From CADCTB01 sp964479465 (GTDB lineage Bacteria; Actinomycetota; Acidimicrobiia; Acidimicrobiales; AC-14): a stretch of DNA of 64,000 bases. Below, one piece after another: positions 17,997-27,013 of this stretch (positions within the stretch are counted from its first letter, which is position 1; each line of letters opens with the position of its first letter). The notes under the pieces are model-generated. The model made no database searches and was not told the origin of the DNA. It worked only from the letters and a program-made list of their open reading frames with translations. The DNA is taken from NCBI GenBank assembly GCA_964479465.1, contig CAYZMG010000009.1:21730-85729 (forward strand). The letters run 5' to 3'. A program made the translations under genes and the position numbers.

Positions 17997-18998
17997 ATGA
18001 AGCTGTCCCGAATCTCCAGGCCCGCCCGCACCACGGTCGCCGCCGTGCTCGCTCTCGGCCTGACTGCCGCCGCCTGCGGTGGCGCCGCCTCCGACAACAG
18101 CAACGCGACCAGCAGTCCCACCACCGTCGCCGGCCCCACGACCCTCCGGGTCGCCTACGTGCCGGCGACCACCGTGCTGCCGCTGCACGTCGCCCAGGCC
18201 CAGGGCTTCTTCGCCCAGAACAACCTAAACGTGACCCTCACCGAGGCGGCCAACATCTCCGACATCCCGGCCACCCTGGGCCGCCAGTTCGACCTGGCGC
18301 TGGGCGTTCCCACGGACCTCATACGGGCCGGCGCCGCCGGCGTCGACGTCGTCCAGGCCGCCGGCAACACCAACAGCACCAAGGAGAACCCCTTCGTCAA
18401 GCTGATCGTCAAGGCTGACTCCGGCATCACCGACGTCTCCCAGCTCAAGGGCAAGACCCTCGGCACGCCCACGCTCAGCGGCGTCATCCACGCCGCGGTC
18501 AAGTACTGGGCCCAGCAGAATGGCGTGAACCCGGCCGACATCGGCGGGGTCGAGGCGCCCACGCCGAACCTGCCCGACCAGCTCAAGGCGGGCAAGATCG
18601 ACGGTGTCGAGGCTCTCGAGCCCATCGCCAGCACGATGATCAGGGCCGGCAACGTCTCCATCGGCGCCCCGTTCGACTCCATCGCCGACACCCTGGCTAC
18701 CAACTTCTGGCTGGCGCAGGGATCGTGGGCCGGCAAGAACCGTGACGCCGTCGACCGCTTCGTCACATCCCTGAAGCAGGGTCAGGCCTTCATCGAGTCC
18801 AACCCCGTCGAGGCCCGCCGCATCCTGCAGGAGTACACCAAGCTCCCCGAGGCCGTGGCGTCGACCGTCCCCCTGCCCACCTACAACTTCGACATCCGGG
18901 CCGGCGACCTCGACATCTGGGTGAAGGTCCTCAAGGACATCGGCGAGTTCAACGGCCAGGTCGACACCCGCAAGCTCGTCCTCTCCGCCGGCAAGTGA
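17997..18998 (+). CDS. ABC transporter substrate-binding lipoprotein (SsuA/NMT1 type)
   Basis: 333 residues. A lipoprotein-type signal peptide ends at LTAAACGG, followed by a Ser/Thr/Asn linker. The mature part has the SsuA/THI5/NMT1 pattern: RVAYVPATTVLPLHVAQAQG, FDLALGVPTDLIRAGAAGVD, then LKGKTLGTPTLSG and a C-terminal FVTSLKQGQAFIE. These proteins deliver small organics such as sulfonates, taurine, thiamine precursors or aromatic acids. The ATG at 17997 has a strong GGAAGGAA Shine-Dalgarno. It is first in a gapless operon with an ATPase and two permeases. The substrate is not evident. Confidence 0.9.
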   Translation: MKLSRISRPARTTVAAVLALGLTAAACGGAASDNSNATSSPTTVAGPTTLRVAYVPATTVLPLHVAQAQGFFAQNNLNVTLTEAANISDIPATLGRQFDLALGVPTDLIRAGAAGVDVVQAAGNTNSTKENPFVKLIVKADSGITDVSQLKGKTLGTPTLSGVIHAAVKYWAQQNGVNPADIGGVEAPTPNLPDQLKAGKIDGVEALEPIASTMIRAGNVSIGAPFDSIADTLATNFWLAQGSWAGKNRDAVDRFVTSLKQGQAFIESNPVEARRILQEYTKLPEAVASTVPLPTYNFDIRAGDLDIWVKVLKDIGEFNGQVDTRKLVLSAGK

Positions 18999-19807
18999 CG
19001 GCTCCGGTGCTCGCTCCGACCATGACCGGCACGTTCCAATGTAACGACGCACTCAGCTACGACGCTCGGGCCGTCGGCGCCGTCATCGACTCCCGCCCCA
19101 TCCTCGACGACGTGAACCTGCAGGTCCGTGCCGGCGAGTTCCTCACCATCATGGGCCGGTCCGGCACCGGAAAGACCACGCTCCTGCGGGTGCTCGGGGG
19201 CCTGCTCGACCCGACCCCGTCGTCGAAGGTCACCTTCGACGGCGCGCGGGTGGACGGTCCTCCCGCCGGCGTGGTGTTCGTGTTCCAGAACTACGCCGCG
19301 TCCCTTCTCCCCTGGCGGACCGTCGCCGGCAACGTCGGCCTCGGCCTCGAGGGCCACACCTCCAAGGAGGAGCGCAAGGACCGCATCGCCGAGGCGCTGG
19401 CCATGGTCGGCCTGGCCGACCGGGCCAAGGACTACCCGTGGCGGCTCTCGGGCGGCATGCAGCAAAGGGTGCAACTGGCCCGGGCGCTGGCCATGCGCCC
19501 GTCCGTCCTGCTCATGGACGAGCCGTTCGGGGCCCTCGACGCCATGACCAAGGCGACCCTCCAGGACGAGCTGCTGCAGGTGCAGGAGCGCACCGGGGCC
19601 ACCGTGGTCTTTGTCACCCACGACGTCGACGAGGCCGTGTACCTGAGCGACCGGATCGTCGTCCTGGAGGGCGTCCCCGCCACCGTGGCCCATGAGCTCG
19701 AGGTCGACCTCCCCCGCCCCCGCCACCAGCTGGCCACCAAGGAGGAGCCGGAGTTCCTCCGGCTGCGCCGGTCCGTCTACGACGCCATCACCGACTCCGA
19801 TGGCTAG
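18995..19807 (+). CDS. ABC transporter ATP-binding protein (SsuB/TauB/NrtD type)
   Basis: 270 residues. Walker A is GRSGTGKTT, the Q-loop FQNYAASLLPW has the typical Pro-Trp of this importer class, the signature is LSGGMQQRV, Walker B is VLLMDEPFGALD and the H-loop is VTHDVDEAVYL. It powers uptake through the two permeases downstream. The GTG start overlaps the substrate-binding gene by four bases. ATG 19022 is an alternative. The stop overlaps the first permease by 8 bases. Confidence 0.92.
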   Translation: MTAPVLAPTMTGTFQCNDALSYDARAVGAVIDSRPILDDVNLQVRAGEFLTIMGRSGTGKTTLLRVLGGLLDPTPSSKVTFDGARVDGPPAGVVFVFQNYAASLLPWRTVAGNVGLGLEGHTSKEERKDRIAEALAMVGLADRAKDYPWRLSGGMQQRVQLARALAMRPSVLLMDEPFGALDAMTKATLQDELLQVQERTGATVVFVTHDVDEAVYLSDRIVVLEGVPATVAHELEVDLPRPRHQLATKEEPEFLRLRRSVYDAITDSDG

Positions 19808-20540
19808 GCGCGTGAACTGGTCGGGGCTGTTCACCATGCTCGGCTTCCTCGGGCTCTGGGAGGTCGCGGTGCGGACCGGAGCCGTCGAGTTCCAGTACCT
19901 GCCGGCGCCCTCCGCGATCGGCGGGGGCATCGGCGCCGTCATCTCCTCCGGCGAGCTGGCGACCGCCACGCTGCACACCCTGCGGGTGACGCTGCTCGGC
20001 TGGCTGCTCGCCTCCGTCCTCGGCGCCGGCCTGGGTGTCGTGCTCGGCGTGTCGAACACCGCCTGGCGCTACTCCATGGCCAGCATCGAGGTGATGCGGG
20101 CCATCCCGCCGGTCACGCTCGTGCCCGTTGCCCTGCTGGTGTTCGGGTTCTCTGTGCGAATGGAGCTCACGATCATCCTCTTCGTCAGCGCCTGGCCGGT
20201 GCTGGTCAACACCATCGACGGCGTGCGCGGCGTTCGCTCGGAGCTCCTCGACGTGGCCCGGATGTTGCGGCTGGCGCCGACGGTTCGCCTTCGCAAGATT
20301 CTGCTGCCGGCGGCCCTGCCTTCCATCGTGGTCGGGCTGCGCCTCGCCCTTTCGCTGTCCTTGGTCCTCGCCGTGGTCGCCGAGATGATCGGCAACCCGA
20401 GCGGCCTGGGGAACGCCCTCGTCCGGTCCTCGCAGGCGCTGCGGCCGGAGGAGATGTTCGCCTACGTCTTCGCCATCGGCGTGCTGGGCGTCGCTCTCAA
20501 CGCCGGCCTCCAGCGACTGGTCGCCAAGGTGCAGCCATGA
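19800..20540 (+). CDS. ABC transporter permease 1
   Basis: 246 residues with about six membrane helices, in the BPD_transp_1 (SsuC/TauC) family. The EAA-loop region is LDVARMLRLAPTVRLRKILL with the conserved Ala-Pro context, and FTMLGFLGLWEVAV is the first helix. ATG 19800 is chosen because it lies in the 8-base overlap with the ATPase stop; a longer frame only reads through the ATPase gene. It most likely forms a heterodimer with permease 2. Confidence 0.88.
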   Translation: MARRVNWSGLFTMLGFLGLWEVAVRTGAVEFQYLPAPSAIGGGIGAVISSGELATATLHTLRVTLLGWLLASVLGAGLGVVLGVSNTAWRYSMASIEVMRAIPPVTLVPVALLVFGFSVRMELTIILFVSAWPVLVNTIDGVRGVRSELLDVARMLRLAPTVRLRKILLPAALPSIVVGLRLALSLSLVLAVVAEMIGNPSGLGNALVRSSQALRPEEMFAYVFAIGVLGVALNAGLQRLVAKVQP

Positions 20541-21289
20541 GCACCCGCCGGTCCTTCCCTCCGTTGCGGGGCCTACTGCCCCTGGGGGTGCTCCTGGCCC
20601 TCTGGCAGATCAACGGCTCGGAGCAGTCGCCCTACTTTCCGCCGCCGTCGACCTGGGTGCGGGGCCTCTACCGGCTCTGGGACAACGGCTCCCTCCGACC
20701 GGCCGCCACCGAGACGCTGTGGACCTTCGCCGTGGCCCTCGTCGTGGCGACGGGCCTGGGCGCCGCTCTCGGCCTCCTGGTGGGCGCCAGCCGGAAGGCC
20801 GACCGGGCGCTCGGGCCGGCGCTCGAGTTCGCCCGGGCCATGCCGCCCTCGGCCATGGTGCCGATCGCCGCCCTGCTCATCGGCTACGACGGGACGATGA
20901 AGGTGGCGGTTGTCGCTTTCGCCGCCATCTGGCCCGTCCTGCTCAACGCCCGGGCCGGCGTGCGCTCGCTCGACTCCGTCCTGATCGACACCGCCCGATG
21001 CCTCCGGCTCAACTGGTTCGACCGCACCCGGAAATGCATCCTGCCGGCGCTGATGCCGGCAATCCTGCTCGGCGTGCGGGTGGCGGCGCCGGTGTCGCTC
21101 GTCATCACCCTCCTGGTCGAGATCCTGACCAGGGTGGGTGGGTTGGGCGGCCTCATCGCCCTCAGCCAGCGCAACTTCCAGGCGGCGCAGGTCTACGGGC
21201 TGATCCTCGTCGCCGGCCTGTTCAGCTTCCTCGTCAACGGCATGGTCGCCTCGCTGGAGGCCTACCTGTTCCGCCACCGGCCCAGATGA
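20537..21289 (+). CDS. ABC transporter permease 2
   Basis: 250 residues, six membrane helices, same family as permease 1. The EAA loop is IDTARCLRLNWFDRTRKCIL. The pattern EFARAMPPSAMVPIAALLIG matches the substrate-pathway helix of SsuC-type permeases. Its ATG overlaps the previous stop (ATGA). Two distinct permeases in one NMT1-type importer is less common than a homodimer. The VOC gene begins 47 bases further on, probably in the same transcript. Confidence 0.88.
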   Translation: MSTRRSFPPLRGLLPLGVLLALWQINGSEQSPYFPPPSTWVRGLYRLWDNGSLRPAATETLWTFAVALVVATGLGAALGLLVGASRKADRALGPALEFARAMPPSAMVPIAALLIGYDGTMKVAVVAFAAIWPVLLNARAGVRSLDSVLIDTARCLRLNWFDRTRKCILPALMPAILLGVRVAAPVSLVITLLVEILTRVGGLGGLIALSQRNFQAAQVYGLILVAGLFSFLVNGMVASLEAYLFRHRPR

Positions 21290-21336
21290 CGCACACCACA
21301 GATGTCCAAACCACCAAGAGCAAGGAGAACACCGAC

Positions 21337-21759
21337 ATGACTGACGTTTTGGGGTACCACCACATGAGCCTGAGCGTGACCGACCTGGGCAAGAGCACCG
21401 AGTGGTACCAGCAGGTGCTGGGCCTCGACGTGGCCGCCGAGATCGAGGGCGACGGGTTCCGCCGGACCCGGCTGCGTGCGGCCGGGAGCGGGGTCACGCT
21501 GACCCTGACCTCCCACGACCAGGAGTCGGGTGAACCGTTCAGCGAGCGGCGGCCCGGCATGGACCACGTGGCCTTCAAGGTCGGCGGGGTCGAGGCCGTC
21601 GAGGCGCTGAAGACGCGCTTCGAGCAGCTCGGCGTCACCCACTCCGAGGTGAAGTCGAGGACCACCGGAACGGCAATGATCACCCTCCGCGATCCGGACA
21701 ACATCCAGATCGAGGTCTTCGGAGGACCGGTCGACCCGGCCATCGCCGCCGGTCGTTGA
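21337..21759 (+). CDS. VOC (glyoxalase/dioxygenase-type) protein
   Basis: 140 residues forming one complete VOC module. The metal ligands are recognisable: His in GYHHMSLSVTDLGK, His in GMDHVAFKVGG, and the final Glu in NIQIEVFGGP. The family includes glyoxalase I, ring-cleavage dioxygenases and resistance proteins. The reaction here is not evident. The start at 21337 has AAGGAGAAC upstream; an earlier in-frame ATG at 21286 overlaps the permease stop but lacks this site. As the last gene of the importer operon it may act on the imported compound (inference). Confidence 0.85.
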   Translation: MTDVLGYHHMSLSVTDLGKSTEWYQQVLGLDVAAEIEGDGFRRTRLRAAGSGVTLTLTSHDQESGEPFSERRPGMDHVAFKVGGVEAVEALKTRFEQLGVTHSEVKSRTTGTAMITLRDPDNIQIEVFGGPVDPAIAAGR

Positions 21760-21783
21760 GCCGGCTCAAGTGATCCGGAGGGG

Positions 21784-23352
21784 ATGCCGACGACAGACCC
21801 AATGACATCTTCTCTGACTCGACGGCAGCGCACGACGGGGGCGGTCGCCCTCGTCGTCGCCGCGTCCGTGCTCCCGTTCGCGCCGGCCAGCGAGGCCCGT
21901 CCGGTCCCCGGCGCGCCGGCGTGCCCGATGACGCCGGCGGACTCCTTCTGGCATGCCGACGTCTCGGCCCTCCCGGTGCACGGCCAGTCGTCGACCTGGG
22001 TGGCCAGTATCGGGACCACCGCCGGCCTTAAGGCCGACTTCGGCAGCGGCACCTGGAACGGCGGCCCCATCGGCATCCCCTACACGACGGTGGCGGGCAC
22101 ACAGCCCCGCGTGCCCGTGAGCTTCCAGTACGACGATGAGAGCGATCCCGGTCCGTATCCGGTCCCGCCGAACGCCCCGATCGAGGGTGGGCCGGCGTCG
22201 AGCGGTGACCGCCACGTCCTGGTCGTCGACCGTGACGCGTGCCGGCTGTGGGAGCTGTACAGCGCCTACCCGCAGAACGGCGCCACGTCGTGGACCGCCG
22301 GCTCCGGCGCCACGTGGGACCTGCGCTCGAACGCGATGCGACCCCTCGGCTGGACGTCGGCCGACGCCGCCGGCCTCCCGATCCTTCCCGGGCTGGTGCG
22401 CTACGACGAGGTCGCCGCCGGCGAGATCGACCACGTCATCCGCTTCACCGCACCCCGGACCGCCGGCGCCTACGTGTGGCCGGCGAGCCACAAGGCCCAG
22501 ACCGGCGGCGCCTCCGATCCCCCCCTGGGCGCCTTCTTCCGGCTGAAGGCCAGCTTCGACATCAGCGGGTTCTCGGCCCAGAACCAGGTGATCCTCCGCG
22601 CCCTCAAGAAGCACGGCATGGTGCTGGCCGACAACGGCTCGTCGTGGTTCATGAGCGGCGCCCCCGATCCGGGGTGGAACGACGACGACCTCCACCGCCT
22701 GCGCTCCGTGCCGGGCTCCGCCTTCGAGGCGGTCGACGTCTCCGCGCTCAAGGTGTCGTCGACCTCCTACGCCGTCAACGGCACCGGTCCTACCACCACG
22801 ACGACCGCCCCGCCGCCGCCCACGACGACCGTCCCGCCGCCCACGACAAGCACGACGGTGCCGCCGCCCACGACCACCACGACGACAGTCGTGCCGCCGC
22901 CGTCCGGCAACCTCGTCGCCAACCCCGGCTTCGAATCGAGCCTGACCGGATGGGGTACGGGCGACAAGGCCACCAGCCTGGTCCGCACCTGCGCGATCGC
23001 CCACAGCGGAGCCTGCTCCGCCGAGATCGGTCGCAAGAAGACGACCGGCACCGCGGTCATGGACGACTCGCCCAACTCGGTGAGCTCGTCGACCGCCGGC
23101 GCCGTCTACGCCGGCTCGGCGTGGGTCCACGCACCGGCCGGGCGCAGCGTCACCCTGCGGATCCGTGAGTACCGCGGCTCGAAGGTGGTGCGGTTCCGAA
23201 CGGCGGTCGTCACCGGAGCAGGCGAATGGCAGCTGGTCACCGTTCAGAGCGCCCCCACCGCCGCCGGCAACTCGATCAGCCTCGACGTTCTCGTCTCGCT
23301 GACCTCCACGATGTGCGCCCGCATCGACGACGTCTCCCTGCGCAAGATCTGA
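21784..23352 (+). CDS. Secreted protein with Thr/Pro linker and C-terminal carbohydrate-binding-like domain
   Basis: 522 residues. A signal peptide with a VALVVAASVLPFAPASEA core starts the protein. An N-terminal domain of ~300 residues contains CPMTPADSFWHADVSALPV, a VLVVDRDACRLWELYSAYP strand and DNGSSWFMSGAPDPGW, and is conserved-looking without a named activity. A linker of Thr, Pro and Val (~338-377) leads to a jelly-roll domain opening with NLVANPGFESSLTGWG, typical of CBM4/9-like modules. The layout is that of an extracellular enzyme or adhesin acting on a polysaccharide. The catalytic residues are unknown. Confidence 0.8.
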   Translation: MPTTDPMTSSLTRRQRTTGAVALVVAASVLPFAPASEARPVPGAPACPMTPADSFWHADVSALPVHGQSSTWVASIGTTAGLKADFGSGTWNGGPIGIPYTTVAGTQPRVPVSFQYDDESDPGPYPVPPNAPIEGGPASSGDRHVLVVDRDACRLWELYSAYPQNGATSWTAGSGATWDLRSNAMRPLGWTSADAAGLPILPGLVRYDEVAAGEIDHVIRFTAPRTAGAYVWPASHKAQTGGASDPPLGAFFRLKASFDISGFSAQNQVILRALKKHGMVLADNGSSWFMSGAPDPGWNDDDLHRLRSVPGSAFEAVDVSALKVSSTSYAVNGTGPTTTTTAPPPPTTTVPPPTTSTTVPPPTTTTTTVVPPPSGNLVANPGFESSLTGWGTGDKATSLVRTCAIAHSGACSAEIGRKKTTGTAVMDDSPNSVSSSTAGAVYAGSAWVHAPAGRSVTLRIREYRGSKVVRFRTAVVTGAGEWQLVTVQSAPTAAGNSISLDVLVSLTSTMCARIDDVSLRKI

Positions 23353-23396
23353 CGACGCGGTCGGTACGGTCGGCCCGGTTTGGGAAGATAGAAACC

Positions 23397-23561
23397 ATGC
23401 CTTTCAAGAAGAGCCGTACGTATCAAGAGCAGGAGCCGGAGAAGGAAGACGAGCTGGCGCCGGAGGTGCCGACTTCCTTCGCCACCAAGGGCGTCGGCTG
23501 GTCCGGCCGGGAGAAGGAGGACCTCGACGTGGTTGACCTGAACGAGGACAAGGAGAAGTAG
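23397..23561 (+). CDS. Small acidic hypothetical protein
   Basis: 54 residues, MPFKKSRTYQEQEPEKEDEL and then a short FATKGVGWSGREKEDLDVVD tail. It is very rich in Glu, Asp and Lys and probably disordered. It is not recognised. A purine-rich GGGAAGATAGAAA precedes the ATG, and codon composition looks normal for the window. It stands alone between the secreted protein and furA. Confidence 0.55.
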   Translation: MPFKKSRTYQEQEPEKEDELAPEVPTSFATKGVGWSGREKEDLDVVDLNEDKEK

Positions 23562-23629
23562 TCAGAGCGCCAGAGATTGGTATCCGACGAGATCTGGACT
23601 TACCCCAGCATTGGCATTAGGCTCCCGAT

Positions 23630-24061
23630 GTGCCCAGGGAGAGGTCGCTCGAGAACGGCGCGCTTCTCCGCCGGCACGGGCTCCACGTCACGGCCCAGCG
23701 CCTGGCGGTCCTACGGGCGGTGGCCGACGGACCGCACACCGCGGCGGACGACATCTACAAAGCAGTGCGAGCCCAGATCGGGGCCATCTCCCGCCAAGCC
23801 GTCTACGACGCCCTGGCGGTCCTCTCCGACCGGGGGCTCCTCCGCCGCATCCAGCCGGCCGGTTCGCCGGCCCGCTACGAGAACCGGGTCGGTGACAACC
23901 ACCACCACCTGATCTGCCGGACGTGCAGCAGGATGGTCGATGTCGACTGTGCGGTCGGCGACACCCCATGCCTGACGGCTGCGGACGATTCAGGCTACGA
24001 AATTGACGAGGCCGAGGTCATCTACTGGGGCCGATGCCCCGCGTGCCTCGCGGCAACGTAG
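23630..24061 (+). CDS. furA: Fur-family regulator of the catalase-peroxidase
   Basis: 143 residues. The N-terminal winged helix contains HGLHVTAQRLAVLRAV and AISRQAVYDALAVLSDRGLL. The dimerisation domain holds the HHHLICRTCSRMVDVDC metal site and the C-terminal CPAC cysteine pair. It lies 45 bases upstream of katG in the arrangement well known from mycobacteria and streptomycetes, where FurA represses both genes and is released by peroxide. The start is GTG 23630 at the end of a 68-base gap that probably holds the furA-katG promoter. A leaderless or weak Shine-Dalgarno start is likely. Confidence 0.9.
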   Translation: MPRERSLENGALLRRHGLHVTAQRLAVLRAVADGPHTAADDIYKAVRAQIGAISRQAVYDALAVLSDRGLLRRIQPAGSPARYENRVGDNHHHLICRTCSRMVDVDCAVGDTPCLTAADDSGYEIDEAEVIYWGRCPACLAAT

Positions 24062-24106
24062 GTCACAACGATCCCATGGAAACAGCGAGACAGGAGAACG
24101 ACCGAC

Positions 24107-26302
24107 TTGACTGAGAGCGTCAGCGAAAGCGAGAACCCGGCAATCCCGGCCCCGACCGTGAAGAGCACCCGGCCCAGGACGAACCAGGACTGGTGGCCGA
24201 ACCAGCTGGACCTGTCGGTGCTCCACCAGCACTCCCCCCTGTCGAACCCGATGGACAAGGGCTTCAGCTATGCCGAGGAGGTCAAGGCCCTCGACGTCGA
24301 GGCACTGAAGCGCGACGTCTTCGACGTGATGACCGCGTCGCAGGAGTGGTGGCCCGCCGACTACGGCCACTACGGGCCGCTCTTCATCCGGCTGTCGTGG
24401 CACGCCGCCGGCACGTACCGCATCGCCGACGGCCGGGGCGGCGCCGGCAGCGGTGAACAGCGCTTCGCCCCCCTCAACAGCTGGCCGGACAACGCCAACC
24501 TGGACAAGGCCCGCCGGCTGCTCTGGCCGGTCAAGCAGAAGTACGGCCGGAGCATCTCCTGGGCCGACCTCCTGGTCTTCGCCGGCAACTGCGCCATGGA
24601 GTCCATGGGGTTCAAGACGTTCGGGTTCGCCTTCGGGCGGGAGGACATCTGGGAGCCGGAAGAAGTCTTCTGGGGGCCCGAGGACACCTGGCTCGGAGAC
24701 GAGCGCTACTCCGGCGACAGGGAGCTCACGGGTCCGTTCGGCGCCGTGCAGATGGGCCTGATCTACGTCAACCCCGAGGGCCCCAACGGCAACCCCGACC
24801 CGCTGGCCTCGGCCCGGGACATCCGGGAGACCTTCGCCCGCATGGCCATGAACGACGAGGAGACGGCGGCTCTCATCGTCGGCGGCCACACCTTCGGCAA
24901 GTGCCACGGCGCGGTCAGCCCCGAGTACGTCGGCCCCGAGCCCGAAGCCTGCCCCGTGGAGCATCAAGGCCTGGGCTGGAAGAACACCTTCGGCACCGGC
25001 AAGGGCGTCGACAGCATCACCAGCGGGCTCGAGGGTGCGTGGACCAACGACCCGATCAAGTGGGACAACGGGTATCTCGACAACCTGCTCGGCTACGACT
25101 GGGAGCTCACGACGAGCCCCGCCGGCGCCAAGCAGTGGACGCCCAAGGACCCGGCCGCCCAGGGCACCGTGCCCGACGCCCACGACCCGTCGAGGCGGCA
25201 CGCGCCGATGATGCTGACGTCGGACCTCGCCCTGAAGATGGACCCGATCTACGCACCGATCGTGAAGCGCTTCCACGAGAACCCCGACCAGCTCGCCGAC
25301 GCCTTCGCCAAGGCGTGGTTCAAGCTCCTGCATCGGGACATGGGGCCCGTCTCGCGCTACCTCGGGCCGTGGGTCCCCGAGCCGCAGCTCTGGCAGGACC
25401 CCGTGCCGGCGGTCGATCACGAGCTGATCGGCGAGGAGGACATCGCCGACCTCATGGCCAAGATCCTCGAGTCCGGGCTGTCCGTCTCCCAGCTGGTATC
25501 GACCGCCTGGGCGTCGGCGGCGACGTACCGGGACACCGACAAGCGCGGCGGGGCCAACGGGGCGCGGATCCGCTTGGCGCCGCAGAAGGACTGGGAGATC
25601 AATGAGCCGGGCCACCTTGCCTCCGTGCTGGGCACCCTCGAGCAGATCCAGCAGGACTTCAACAGCTCGCAGTCCGGCGGGAAGAGGGTCTCACTCGCCG
25701 ACCTGATCGTCCTGGGCGGGTGCGCCGGCGTCGCGCACGCCGCGAGCGAGGCCGGGTTCGAGGTCGCAATCCCGTTCGTACCGGGACGCACCGACGCCAC
25801 CCAGGAGCAGACCGATGTGGAGACCTTCGCCGTCCTCGAACCGAGGGCCGACGGGTTCCGCAACTACCTCTCCCCCGGTGAGAAGCTGGCGCCGGAGACC
25901 CTGCTGCTCGACAAGGCCAACCTGCTGAGGCTGACCGCCCCCGAGATGACGGTTCTCGTGGGCGGTATGCGGGCCATGAACGCCAACTTCGGCCAGACGG
26001 CGCACGGCGTCTTCACCGATCGGCCCGGAACGTTGACGAACGACTTCTTCGTGAACCTGCTCGACATGAGCACGGAATGGAGGGTCTCGGAGACAACGGA
26101 GAACGTGTACGACGGTCGTGATCGCACGACCGCCGAGGTGACGCGCACCGCCACGGCGGTCGACCTCCTCTTCGGCTCGAACTCCCAGCTGCGCGCCATC
26201 GCCGAGGTCTACGCGTGCGACGACGCCAAGGAGAAGTTCGTTCGTGACTTTGTCGCCGCGTGGAACAAGGTCATGACCGTGGATCGGTTCGACCTCTCCT
26301 AA
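24107..26302 (+). CDS. katG: Catalase-peroxidase
   Basis: 731 residues, typical full length with two haem-peroxidase-like halves. The distal Arg-Trp-His triad is in IRLSWHAAGTYRI (His ~99), the proximal His is in VGGHTFGKCHG (~261), and the Tyr and Met of the Met-Tyr-Trp adduct are in GLIYVNPEGP and FARMAMNDEE. It removes H2O2 and has peroxidase activity in the cytosol. Translation starts at TTG 24107 behind AGGAGAAC; no better ATG is in frame before the conserved NQDWWPNQLDL. Expression is expected to follow furA. A perfect hairpin lies 11 bases after the stop. Confidence 0.96.
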   Translation: MTESVSESENPAIPAPTVKSTRPRTNQDWWPNQLDLSVLHQHSPLSNPMDKGFSYAEEVKALDVEALKRDVFDVMTASQEWWPADYGHYGPLFIRLSWHAAGTYRIADGRGGAGSGEQRFAPLNSWPDNANLDKARRLLWPVKQKYGRSISWADLLVFAGNCAMESMGFKTFGFAFGREDIWEPEEVFWGPEDTWLGDERYSGDRELTGPFGAVQMGLIYVNPEGPNGNPDPLASARDIRETFARMAMNDEETAALIVGGHTFGKCHGAVSPEYVGPEPEACPVEHQGLGWKNTFGTGKGVDSITSGLEGAWTNDPIKWDNGYLDNLLGYDWELTTSPAGAKQWTPKDPAAQGTVPDAHDPSRRHAPMMLTSDLALKMDPIYAPIVKRFHENPDQLADAFAKAWFKLLHRDMGPVSRYLGPWVPEPQLWQDPVPAVDHELIGEEDIADLMAKILESGLSVSQLVSTAWASAATYRDTDKRGGANGARIRLAPQKDWEINEPGHLASVLGTLEQIQQDFNSSQSGGKRVSLADLIVLGGCAGVAHAASEAGFEVAIPFVPGRTDATQEQTDVETFAVLEPRADGFRNYLSPGEKLAPETLLLDKANLLRLTAPEMTVLVGGMRAMNANFGQTAHGVFTDRPGTLTNDFFVNLLDMSTEWRVSETTENVYDGRDRTTAEVTRTATAVDLLFGSNSQLRAIAEVYACDDAKEKFVRDFVAAWNKVMTVDRFDLS

Positions 26303-26312
26303 TCCCTCTCAG

Positions 26313-26349
26313 GTCCGGTGACCGGTTCGGCGCGAACCGGTCACCGGAC
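26313..26349 (+). terminator. Perfect 16-bp hairpin behind katG
   Basis: Arms 26313-26328 and 26334-26349 are exact complements with a 5-base loop (GGCGC). It lies 11 bases behind the katG stop and about 40 bases before the next gene. Only a weak T-rich stretch (CATTTTCG) follows some 10 bases on, so it may be an L-shaped terminator or a transcript-stabilising hairpin. Confidence 0.7.
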
Positions 26350-26389
26350 TCGGCTGTCACATTTTCGATCCCGGCGGTGCTGTATCGGC

Positions 26390-27013
26390 ATGGAGCTGAT
26401 CCCACACCGAGGAGGGGTGGCGGCGGCCGTCCTGGCGAGACCCGGAGGGGTCGGCAGTGCCGAGAAGGGGCAGGTCGAAAGGATGGAGCGCGGGGCGTCA
26501 GGGGCGGGGCGCGGTGGTGTGCGCGTCGACCTGGACGCCGTCTTCCGCCGCGACTACCAACTGGTCGTGGGCGTGGCCGCCCGGGTACTGGGCTCCCGAG
26601 ACCAGGCCGAGGACGTCGCCCAGGAGGTGTTCCTCTCCTTCGGCCGTTCGGCCGTGCCGGCGAGCGAGGCCCGTGGCTGGCTGTGTGTCGCCGCGGCCCA
26701 CACCGCGCTGAACCTGATGCGCTCCGGACGCCGCCGCGTCTCACGGGAAGGGGCGGCGGCCGTGGCCGACACCGCCGTCGTGTCCGACGTAGCCGACGCG
26801 GTGATCACGCTCGAGGAGCGCGGCCGCGTGCGATCCGCACTCGTCCGGCTGCCCCGCAAGCAAGCCGTGGCCCTGGTGCTGCGCCACAGCGGCCTCAGCT
26901 ACGCCGAGGTCGCCGCCGCGCTCGACCTCTCCCCCGCCAGCGTCGGCACGACCGTGCGACGCGCCGAATCCGCCCTGCGTAAGGAGTTGATCCGTCATGG
27001 GTCATCCGACTGA
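26390..27013 (+). CDS. ECF RNA polymerase sigma factor
   Basis: About 207 residues. Region 2 is FRRDYQLVVGVAARVLGSRD with QAEDVAQEVFLSFG. Region 4 is LPRKQAVALVLRHSGLSYAE with VAAALDLSPASVGTTVRRAE. Both DNA-binding parts are intact. The start is uncertain: ATG 26390 gives the longest reasonable protein, while ATG 26483 begins closer to region 2 but has its purine-rich site too near. It overlaps the anti-sigma gene by 17 bases, and an ABC exporter follows in the same unit, so the sigma factor likely controls its own operon. Confidence 0.85.
   Translation: MELIPHRGGVAAAVLARPGGVGSAEKGQVERMERGASGAGRGGVRVDLDAVFRRDYQLVVGVAARVLGSRDQAEDVAQEVFLSFGRSAVPASEARGWLCVAAAHTALNLMRSGRRRVSREGAAAVADTAVVSDVADAVITLEERGRVRSALVRLPRKQAVALVLRHSGLSYAEVAAALDLSPASVGTTVRRAESALRKELIRHGSSD

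Noticed and set aside
26390..26485. Choice of ATG 26483 as the only sigma-factor start
   Set aside because: Its purine-rich sequence is adjacent to the ATG, with no spacing. The longer start was kept with stated uncertainty.
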